From Rhabdornis inornatus (lineage: Eukaryota; Chordata; Aves; Passeriformes; Rhabdornithidae), in assembly GCA_013397075.1 (NCBI GenBank), contig VWZS01010177.1:1302117-1366116 (forward strand): DNA of 64,000 nt, given 5' to 3'. The notes under the pieces were generated by a model. That model was not told the origin of the DNA, did not search any database, and saw nothing but the letters and a program-made list of their open reading frames with translations. Positions 38,658-48,600 of the stretch are shown one piece after another. The stretch's first letter is position 1. Every line of letters starts with the position of its first letter. The position numbers were made by a program, and so were the translations under genes.

Positions 38658-40850
38658 AAAGGAAAGCATCCTAGCTTTTACTCACTGAAAGACAGTTAAT
38701 TTCTTTTTTCAATGTATCTTTTTAACTAACTGATGCAGATTTCAGTCCCTCATTTTACAACACAACAGTTTAAAGTATCAAGAGTTTCATGGAATCAAGA
38801 GGACAATGCTTATCTGAGTTTCATTTTGTGTTTCACCTTTTTCATAACAGTTTTCAAGAAACCAGGCTTATTAAATTAAAACTCAAGGGATGTAAAACTA
38901 TTCCATACTGAACCAGTGATAAGTTTTAAAAGTCTATGGAGGCTTGAGGTTTTATTTTTTGTATGTGCAAGTAATCAAACAGGACTTCATATTGTTTCTA
39001 ACTCAGAATTAAAAGCATTATTGAAAAGATAAACACTTACCCCATGAACTGGAGAAGTGCTAATAATTTAAACTCCATAGATATCTTTCTGCCTTCAGGC
39101 CATAAAAATCAGGATATCCTGTTATTATAACCATATCTTGTAGGATGAACTTGCAGTTAAAAAGAAGGTTTTCACATCTCAAAATTGCACAATGAAATTG
39201 AAAATACAACAAGAGAAAACTCATGTGATTTCCTGCCATTCTGGTCAAATGTAGTCTTTGTTCCCAGTCTCCTGCTAATATATTAATAAAACTTTGAAAA
39301 AAGATACACAAAGAGAGGAAATATCTTCAGAGGTGCTAGAGATTCTTAATAGGTTTTTATAACCAACACCACATGAAACTGGTAGGAAAAGTTCCCAGAT
39401 TATAAAACACATCCGCTGCAAAAATATTGCAGCTTGGATTCACATTTTTGAAAGAGAACTCTGAACTGAAAAGAGAATCCCTGAAGACATCACCTCTCAA
39501 GGAATAGTCTGATTTTTAAAATATAAAATATAAAACATTGCATTTTTTCCTAAACTGAAAAATAAAATATATCCTCCAAATTCACTTCCAGATAATTTAA
39601 GGTATGAAAAGTAGGGCCTACCCTCCCATTTGATCTTAGAAATTATTCATAGTCTTATCTTTGATACCCTTCAATACTCAAGAAGTGGGTTTGGAGCTCT
39701 GTAGACAAGTGTTCTGTGTCTTCCACTGATGGAGTTGCAATATTAAGGTCATCACGCAACTTCATTAATTAATGTAGTTTGCAGTCTTCAGTTGAGACGT
39801 TTTGGCTTTTTATCCTTAAATTTCTTGAATATATGCCTGCATTTTTATACTATAGATCTCTAGATATTTTTAGACTGGATTGGTATCCTTCTAAAATTTC
39901 ACTGCATTGAGTCACACTGACATAACTTTAGGGAAATATTTAGATCATTCAGTTGAATATGTGGTATATATTTGGAGATGAAATCCATTCATTATTTTCC
40001 CTGGTCCAAATCTTCTTCTATTCAGTTGTTTGGGTTTTTTTGTGAAACCGAAGCATGTATCTACAATGAAGCCTGCCAGGAGTTTGACATGAAATTTGAA
40101 TCCCTAAATGAGGCAGCTTCAGCTGAGAGTGTCTAGCCTGTCTGCAGGCTTAGAGCTTGGTGTTTGACTACATATTGCCATGCTGTGGAGGATTCAGAAT
40201 CTTTGTTCCACACCTGCTGGGTAAATAATGTCAAGAATAGACCACTGTATAAAAGTTAGCTGGTGGGGACAGTGCCAACAGGCGTACCCTGTAAAGGGAT
40301 TGTGACTGCTCTGTGTCTTGCTGAACTCAGGGCTGTCACTGTACATTAGGAGTGCTCTGAACACAGGAGAGATAGGCTCCCCTGGGCACCTTGGCAATAC
40401 CTTGTGTTCTCTCTGCATGGCTCTGATATTTAAGCAAGAGCTGAGTTTCTAGCAATTCGATTTGGAGCACTAACATAAAATACCTAAATTCAGGTGTCTT
40501 GAGATCTGTGCTCTTCAAAAAGGAGTTACCAGTCAATTTAAAATTCCCTTTAGGTTAGCCTGAACCCACTGACTGAGTCATTGTTTTGAATTCAAGAACA
40601 TTAATAATGTCTAAATCTCATGTTATAGCAATTTTGATGGTTTAAATCTATCCATTTATGCATTTATGATTTGTTTCCCATTCTGTGACATAAGTCACTC
40701 TAGGAATAGACTACATTACTTTCTTACAGTTTTCTGAGATTTTTTTGTTTAAACGTGTCTAAAATGGTTTTGATATAAATAGAAGGTCTTTACAAATTCT
40801 GACAGGTAAAGGTGACTACAGATACACCTAAAATTAAATCAAAGAGTAAT
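38658..40850. other. AT-rich sequence, nothing recognised
   Basis: No repeat or gene is recognised. The open frames near 39,060-39,311 and 40,194-40,536 are on the minus strand and have no recognisable domain. Confidence 0.45.
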
Positions 40851-41455
40851 TGTGGGAGTCAGCCTGACTAGTATTCCAGGTCAGGCAGCCATTAATGAAG
40901 AAGAGTTGTATCCTAACCCTAGACCGTGGGAAGCTTTTGTTTAAGTTGTGGTGACCCCCGAAGGGGAGTTCCCGAAGAGTTATGGGACTGCCCATGTTAA
41001 TATCTAATTTGATAGTCAATTATCACCACTCCCACATCCAGAATGTTGTCTTTATGTTTCCATTGGCCCTTAGTTGGTGTATTGTTCCACTCCACCTACC
41101 CCATTGGACCCTACTTCCCCTTGTCCCACCTCTGCACCACTTTCTCCTGTGCCTATTGGACCTTGCTTCAACCCCACCTCCTCTCCTACCCTGCATTTTA
41201 ACCCTGGACCTCCCTTAATCCTGGTCTTCGGCCATCAGCTCCTAAAGAAACCTAACCCCCTTGGTCATTGTATTTGGATTTTTGGGCCTCGTCCCACCTT
41301 TACTTTCACTGTTATTAAACTGTTTTATGTTACCAAGCTGTGGTCGTCCCACCGCTCGTCTTTTATTCTGCCACTTGTATCCTGGATATCTGAAGAACCC
41401 TAAAAAGGATTATCGGGGGCCACCCTCTACCCCGATAAGTAACGATAAGTAAAAT
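40851..41455 (+). mobile_element. Retroviral LTR-like element, CpG-retaining
   Basis: This ~600 bp block starts TGTGGGAGTCAGCC. Three ATTGG (reverse CCAAT) boxes lie at 41,062-41,066, 41,103-41,107 and 41,155-41,159. A pyrimidine-rich part follows, then an ATTAAA polyadenylation signal at 41,314-41,319 and a downstream GT-rich part. A 9 bp stem hairpin (41,410-41,418 with 41,430-41,438) follows, and then a tandem CGATAAGTAA pair (41,433-41,452). This layout fits U3-R-U5 of an endogenous retrovirus LTR, perhaps an ERVK-like songbird family. CpG dinucleotides are frequent in an otherwise CpG-poor window, which suggests recent insertion. The right terminus and target-site duplication are not resolved, and no internal retroviral sequence adjoins. 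The open frames are not genes. Confidence 0.6.
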
Positions 41456-42787
41456 ACTTCTGTCCCAAGAAAACCAGATTTCTTCTGGTTATTTCATATA
41501 TATATATGAGGAATTATGATATTCCATGCTTCTTTCTTATTATAATCTTATTATTTTAATAATAAAATTATTAATTTCTTATTATATATATTCTTTCTTA
41601 TTTTTGCACATTGTCACTCCCTCTTGAGGACTAAAGAAAATTATCACCACAGATACAGGCAGTTCTCTGTTAGTTGACCTCAGTTATGGGGAATGTTCCT
41701 GGATGTATTTGATTTACTCATCCAGGAAAAATTTGCATTTATCCACTATCTTTCTATTTTGGTCAGCCAAGATGCTTAGTCTTTCTTCACAGTCCCTTTG
41801 ATGGCAAGAAGGAAGTATATTATCTTTTTATTTTGTCATAGAATGCTCACATACATATAACTAGAATGGAGGATAGCAGATATTATCACTTCTAGTAACT
41901 AGAAATGATAATAGCTGTTAAACTCTCTTAAAATTATATTCCTTCTTAACACCAGAAGTCTACTTTAAAACCATTTTACTATTTCTTTATTGATCTGTTA
42001 TGAATAGACCAGACTGCAGAAAGATTTGGAAGAATTTTGTTCTTCACATTAAAGTCACCCCATAAAACTTTTTGTAAGACACAAAGTCCTTTTGCTGTGT
42101 TCTGTGAAATTTCAGTGGGAAGCTGGAAGAATAAAGTGTTACTCAAGTGGTAATACAAAACTGGCTTCAAATAGTAATGCAAATTGAGTTCAGAGTTTTC
42201 TGCTGCTATTACTTGGACTTTGTGGTCCTAAAATTTCTGTGCTGATGTAATATAAAAATGTTGCAAATAATGGATGTGCTTGAACATAGGTAGTGCTTAA
42301 AATAAAGAGGAAGGGCAAAGAACAAAAGGATTAACACTCTATGCCACAGAAGTCTAATTTTTTAAATGAAAGAAAAACAGTGAGAAGAAAGATTTTGTCT
42401 ATTTCTTCTGCTAAAGAAAATGAAAATAGAAGATTAAAACTTTTCACAGTAAAATGTTTTACATGGGTATATGATGTACAACCTCAAACAATAAATTTTC
42501 ACACAATATTAATAGATCAAGGATGCTAATGTTCAAGTACGGATTTTTTCCCCATATATTCTGTGTGGCACCCAACACATTTTAGATCTCTGCATTATAC
42601 AGGTCTTTGTGGATATCCTATTTTTAGATAAAACTGATAGTAGTTTGGTGTATAAGGTACACACATCACACATTTTCAAACATGTTGACTAATTTCTTTT
42701 ATTAACCTTTTGTGGAATTTGGTTTCTGAGATATTTATAACCTGTTTCTCAATTAAATGTGCTTTTGATATACGATGAGATTTATAT
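41456..42787. other. AT-rich sequence, nothing recognised
   Basis: TA- and TTA-rich patches occur near 41,490-41,600. No gene or repeat family was identified. Confidence 0.45.
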
Positions 42788-43005
42788 TTTAGTGGGATGC
42801 TTAAGGTCACATCCAGCGGTGGTGAATACAGGTGCCAATTTCACAGCCCACTACTCAGATCACCAGACCACACTCCTAATATATTTGTTAGACAAACGGC
42901 AACAAAGTTTATTAGATGGTAACAGAGTGCTACAATGTTCAATTTATTTTGGTATGGATTTCCTGTTACAACAACACGATTATCTGGCAAAGCCATAACC
43001 CAATT
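42788..43005 (-). repeat. Possible antisense LTR fragment (R-U5 like)
   Basis: Read on the minus strand, the block contains CATCTAATAAACTTTGTTGC, an AATAAA signal followed by a GT-rich stretch. It continues through GTGTGGTCTGGTGATCTGAG to CACCGCTGGATGTGACC near 42,815. This resembles the R-U5 end of an avian endogenous retrovirus LTR. CpGs are retained. No terminal repeats or duplication are visible, and the 79-codon plus frame (42,759-42,998) has no known domain. The call rests on pattern impression only. Confidence 0.35.
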
Positions 43006-43849
43006 TTTAAATTAAATAAATACTACTGTAACTACATTGATGGGTTTTCACTTTCATTTTAAAATTATACCTGCACTGCATAGATAAAATTTGCATATAT
43101 ATTCTTTCATATTTGTAAGAACATAATTTACCAATGCTTAATGTTTTAATTTTTTTCTCTGTTTCCAGTTTGTTCTGTCTAAATTGTGACTTAAAAACTA
43201 AGTTTTTTTTGAACCTGAACATTCTTTTTCATTAAGCCTAAATACCTTATTTGAATTCTGAATGACAAATATAAATTTTTTGTAGTAGTTTGATCTAACA
43301 TTTTACATTAGAAGAAAAGAAATTCATTGTTTATAATTCTTCCTTAAGTTATTAGGGCAAACATTTCAATAAAAACTTTCATGCTTAATGCTAAAAGAAT
43401 TAAGATATTTCAGTATGTTAATTCGTGGTCTGAAAACTCCAGACCGAAGGTGACTTCATAACATTGCTTCTGAAAATTTCATAGAAGAATTTAATCTCTT
43501 GGTGAATGGATTCATTAAATCTGGAGATTAATTTAACTGTTGTTAAAAAAAATAAAATTAGAAAATATTATCTAACATATAATGAATCCACCCCACATTT
43601 TATGTCTTCAAATGGAAATGTACTTTGAAAGCTTAATAAACAGCTGGAACATGTAAATCATAGTGAGTTTTTAATTTCTGCTAGCAAATCACACAGTTCT
43701 TTAATTTTACTGGTTTTTTGAGATAATTTGATTTATAAAGCAGTAAATGTTACACGACTATCTCTAATAATTTCTACTGATGATGATAATCAACTACTAA
43801 GAGCTGAAGATATCAGTAAAACCAGAATCAGCAAAGTCATTATGTCACA
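43006..43849. other. AT-rich sequence, nothing recognised
   Basis: Strongly AT-rich. No repeat or coding evidence was found. Confidence 0.45.
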
Positions 43850-44031
43850 CTGCCAGGATGGTGGCAGTGGAACAGCCTGCCTGGGAAGTGGTTGTGCCAC
43901 CACCCCTGGCGGTATTTAGAAGATGTGTAGATGGGGCAGGGTTTAGTGGCGAACTTCACAGTGTTATGTCACCTGCTGGACTCGATGACATTAAGGATCT
44001 TTCCCAACCTATGTGATTCTGATTCCAGGAC
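43850..44031 (+). repeat. CR1 LINE 3' end
   Basis: The last ~180 bp of CR1 in plus orientation: ACCCCTGGCGGTATTTAGAA, then GTAGATGGGGCAGGGTTTAG, then GGACTCGATGACATTAAGGA, then CTTTCCCAACCTATGTGATT. It belongs to the subfamily with the GGTTTAGTGG signature, also seen in the copy ending at 15,582. Confidence 0.9.
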
Positions 44032-44165
44032 ACACATTCTACAAGAGATAACATCTTGTTGGATCTGAAACCAACCATAGTCTTCTCCTTCCATTGTTAA
44101 TCTCTCCATGGAATATTTTTTGCTTTTTACTGAATACAGCAATGCTTTTCTGTATGGTCACTATA

Positions 44166-44846
44166 AAATCATAGAATGCCTTGGGTTGAAAGAGACCTTA
44201 AAAAATAATCTTTTCCAACCTTACTTACATGGGACAATTTCTAGTTGATTAGGTCACTCGAAGCCCCACCCAACCTGGCCTTGAGCACTGCTGAGGATGG
44301 GACATCCACCACTTCTCTTAGCAACCAGTTCCCGCACCTCACCAGCCCCTTAGCTCTAAACTTATATTCTTCATGTTTAAAATCATTGCTCAGTCTTGTC
44401 ACTACAGACCTTGGTAAAAAATATGTCTCCTTCTCTCTAATAGCTTCCCTTTATATACTGAAAGGCTGCAATAAGGTCTCCCTAAAGCCTTCTGTTCTTC
44501 AGGGTGAACAGTCCCATTTCTCTTAGCCTGTCTTCACAGGCTTCAATCCCTGCCACCAACAAGTCCGTGTTGTGGGCTGAGGGCTCTGGATGAAGTGCTC
44601 CCATTTGGCTTTCACCAGAACAGAGTACGGGGGCAGATTCATCTCTTTTTATGCAGCCCAGGACACAGCTAGTCTCTTGGGTGAAAGAAAACATTGCTAG
44701 CTCCTGTCCAATTTTTTATCCACCAGCCTCTGGCTTGTATTGACGCTGGGGATTGCCCCAGCCCACATGCAGGACTTTTCACTTCGCCTTGCTGAACTTC
44801 ATGCGATTCACATGTGCCCACTTCTGAAGCCTGTCAAGATCCCTCT
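44166..44846 (-). repeat. CR1 LINE, 3' portion of a copy split by an LTR
   Basis: From the left it has AATCATAGAATGCC (tail), GGGTTGAAAGAGACC, CCCACCCAACCTGGCC and AGGCTGCAATAAGGTCTCC. It continues with TTATGCAGCCCAGGACACAG and GACGCTGGGGATTGCC, ending at GTCAAGATCCCTCT. This is antisense CR1 3' UTR and distal ORF2. The match stops exactly where the LTR at 44,847 begins and resumes at 45,415, so both pieces are one insertion. Insertion of the LTR came later. Confidence 0.92.
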
Positions 44847-45414
44847 TGTAGTTGTTTCAGCTGCAGTAGGGTTAATTTTCTCCACACTGGCTAGTATGGG
44901 GCTGTGTATTGGTTTTAGGCTGGAAACAATGTTGATAATACAGAGATGTTTTTGTTATTGCTGCGCAGCGCTTGCACATTCAGGGTCTTTTCTGCCTCTC
45001 ACCACAATCAGCGAGGAGGATGGGAGTGCACAAGAAGATATGAGGACACACAGCTGGGACAGCTGACCCCAACTGTCCTAAGGGACATCCCATAGGATAT
45101 GGCTCAGTGCTCTAAAGCATGTAAAGCTGGGGAAGAAGAAAGAAGGGGTTAATGATGCTTGTCTTCCCAAATAGCTGTTATGCAGGATGGAGCCCTGCTT
45201 TCCCAGGGTTGGCTGAACACCTGCCTGCCCATAGAAAGTGGTGAATTAATTCCTTGTTTTGCTTTTTTTTTTGGGTGCACTGCTTTTGCTTTGCCTGTTA
45301 AACTGTCTGCACCTCAACCCATGTGTGTTCACAATTGTATTCTTCTGATTTTCCCCTCCAGCGTGTGAGTGGCTGTGTGGGGCTTTATTTCCTGCTGCAC
45401 TTAAAACAACAACA
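44847..45414 (+). mobile_element. ERVL-type solo LTR (568 bp) nested in CR1
   Basis: The element starts TGTAGTTGTTT and ends AAACAACAACA, near-perfect inverted termini with one mismatch. The flanks CCTCT (44,842-44,846) and CTTCT (45,415-45,419) are a 5 bp target-site duplication with one substitution. Internal landmarks of a common avian LTR family are present: AACAATGTTGATAATACAG, GGGACAGCTGACCCCAACTG, GGATGGAGCCCTGCTTTCC and CTGAACACCTGCCTGCCCAT. They are followed by a weakened polyadenylation signal near 45,298 and CTCAACCCATG. It is a different family from the LTRs at 16,747 and 62,226. No internal retroviral sequence is present. The open frames here are LTR shadows. Confidence 0.92.
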
Positions 45415-45625
45415 CTTCTGGATGGGATCTTATCCATCACATGTGTTCAGCCATACCACACAGCTTGGTTGTCTACAAATTTTCTGGGAGAACATGAAAT
45501 CCCACTGTTTATGTAACTAATAAAGACATTGAACAGTACTGGTCCTAGCACGGAACCTTGATTCACACCACTCACTGATACACTTACTGATGTCCAGTTG
45601 GATAGAGAGCTGTAGGCTTCAATTG
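45415..45625 (-). repeat. CR1 LINE, 5'-side portion of the split copy
   Basis: The antisense CR1 resumes with CTTCTGGATGGGATCTTATC, then CATACCACACAGCTTGGTTG, then AAAGACATTGAACAGTACTG and a decayed form of the ACCACTCACTGAT segment. It fades out by about 45,625. With 44,166-44,846 this makes roughly 890 bp of CR1 before interruption. Confidence 0.88.
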
Positions 45626-48600
45626 TGGTCTTCTACACACAAAATTAAATTATCAAAAGCAGAATGAAATTGAGTCTGTGGACTGTGGTGCAGGCTTCAC
45701 ATGTTTATTCCAGAAAGCAGTAACAAAAAGATTCCTTTTCATATTAAATAATTCCATTCTTCTACTCTGACACGTCTGAGGGAGCACAGAAAAATAATTT
45801 GAAGTTCAAATAAAATACTGTCAAGAATGACCACAAAAATAAAAGAGATTATATTACATACTCCTAGAAATATTTATAATACAACTCTGTATTGCCTCCT
45901 TTCTCTCCTTTGCCTTCTGTCCATCTATTTTTCATGCTGTAATTTTTGCTTCAACAGTGGAATTGCATGTTTCTTTCATTAATTTCTGTGGATCAGTTGT
46001 GATAGACTTTCTGATTTAAAACATTTTTTTCATTAGTTGTCTTTTTTTATTTCAATGAAACAAATTCCTGTTTGTATAAGCTAGTATTCAACTTGTTTGA
46101 TTTTGAGCATTGGGGGATTTTTAGCTTTTTTTATTATTGTATGCTCATAAGGACTGAACTTATAATTAAGTCCTATTCAGACCTCAATTGAATAAAAACT
46201 AAAAATATAATAAGCAATATCCCTGAGCCTTCTTTAGTTGTTGCTTTCTTAAAAACAAAAATGCAGACAAACAAAACTCAGTTTACTTCTATTTAATTGA
46301 CTAAATGGATCTAATCTCACCCTTTAGTTTATTTTCTAATTGTGCCATTGTTGACGGAATATTCCAGAGCAGATAATTTTTTTCCCACTTTCTCTCTTTT
46401 TGTCAATATCCTTGAAAATTCCTGCTGATTTTTAATGTATCCAGGCTGTAGATGACACACTGCTGTATTGTGCAAGGAGAGCACAAGAAGGATTAATATC
46501 ATCCTGAACTCAAGGTTAATATAGTCTTGCATCAAAAACTGGATAAAATGACATGTCAGCTTTCCAACAACCACTTATCATCAAATATAGACAACACAGT
46601 ATCTCCATAAATATTCGAAGCAAAATAGCACCCATCTGGGTCCATGAATTTACAATTTTTTTCACTCTAAAACATGTATTCTTCAAGTAATGGGTCTTTT
46701 CATTTATCATAAAATTTCCCTTTATAATCATATTTCATATCTGACAAGGTAATCATCTTGTTAAATCAACCAAATATTTGTTTTTAGTTAATATTTATAT
46801 ATACATAAACTAATAAAAATATTTTAACTATTTCTCACATTCGATTTGGGTATTGGCCCTCCTAGCAATCACATAGAAAGATAGCTTCTCTTATTTAAAC
46901 ATTGATCATGGAGAAATGGCTGCATTGCTTAGCACTTAGGGAGGAATACTTTTTAGATTGTCCAAATTATTTCTTCATCTCAAGATCTTTTCACTTTCAT
47001 ATCGGTTTAGACTCATGAAATAATGAGTTGTAGGAAAAAAACATTAAAACAAAACAATTCTCACCTGCACTCCTTGAATAGCACCAAGAAGGTTTCAGTG
47101 CAATGAAAGGAAAATTCAATTTTAGCACTTAACTTATTTGTCTATGCCTGCTAGTTGACCAAATGTCTTGTGTTCTTGCAAGCTGTGGTACATTCTCATA
47201 AAATTTGCATTTTTACAGAACAAACATGCTCTTTCTCCCAAATGGGTGGCTATGTTCAAATTTGCTCAATTTAAAGCCACTGAACTAGTTGGATTTGAAA
47301 ATTGTTTCAGTAGAAATAGACTGTTTATTTTTAAAAGTATAATTCCCTGAGCAGTAGCTCAATGCAAGATTTTCATAAGATCCAATTATCACCTAAAAAT
47401 GAGTCTTTGCTGGTACTTAGCAACATACTCAGCATAAAGGAGATTTCTACCGAATGTGGAACACTTCAAGTATTATCTGGGTATGACAAATACTTTTTTT
47501 TTCCTTAAATTCTTTTGTTCAGATTTTTTTATATCTTTTTTACTTTAATCTTTGTAATTGCTTGATTAGGATAACTAATTCTATTTATTGGTATTCTTTT
47601 CAATTATTTCTATGTTCCATATCTAAAAAGCAAGATAACATGAAGAATACATTACATGATATAAAAAAATATCAGCAAGATAAGTTTAAAATTTAATTTT
47701 GATGCCCTATTTCAATGAAGAAAATTAGTTTGACAGCCATTAACATACAGTAGAAATGACTGACACACATTAGCTACAAACAGTGTCCCTAAGATTATGC
47801 AAGTTTAAAAAATGCTGGGATAATATATTAATCAGTGTAAGCACTGAAAAGAGGTGACTAAATTTGCTGATCTCTGCATTCTAACTTAAGCTGAGAAAGT
47901 TTTTTTCCTAATTTATTCATTGAATTTCACCTCTCTATGTTCTTGAATTCTCTGTGGGCAAATTAGAACTCTCTCAAATGTATTAATCATTTTACAGTGT
48001 CCAGAAAATATTGTTTGTGAACTATTTCTTCCCCGTAAACAAATTAAAGGTAGTGCCCAAAAAATATTTCTAAATTCAAATCAGCCTTGTCACTTTAGAT
48101 GATATGTTATTAATTGAAAACCTAAATCAGAGTCTCAAATGCTTATAAATGTTTTCTTCTACCTGTCTAAAATAGCCTAGGCCAAATTTAAGTGCTTAAT
48201 TTTGCATAAATAGTAACCTATTCAATTTATCATTAAGCACTTTAAGATAAGTGAATATATTAAACCATTTCCTTATTATGTTTTCTACATTATAATAAAA
48301 TTGTAAGTAAATTTAAAATATTGCATTGTTACATTCCTAAGGGCGTGTGAAAGCAATTAACTGCACTGCATCTATCAAATGAAAACTAAATATCAAATTA
48401 GTCAATGTAAAACTTTTCCCTGTTATTGACCTCTTGATTTAAATAAAACTCACATAACTGCGAGATTTCATATCTATTATGTTCTAGGAAATATAAATTT
48501 GGATATGACTTTCCTCTTAGGCATTGTTGATTATGTGATCAAGATAGATTAACTAGCTGAAATTAAAGGTTAGTAAAGATTTGTCTGTTGTCTTTAGTTT

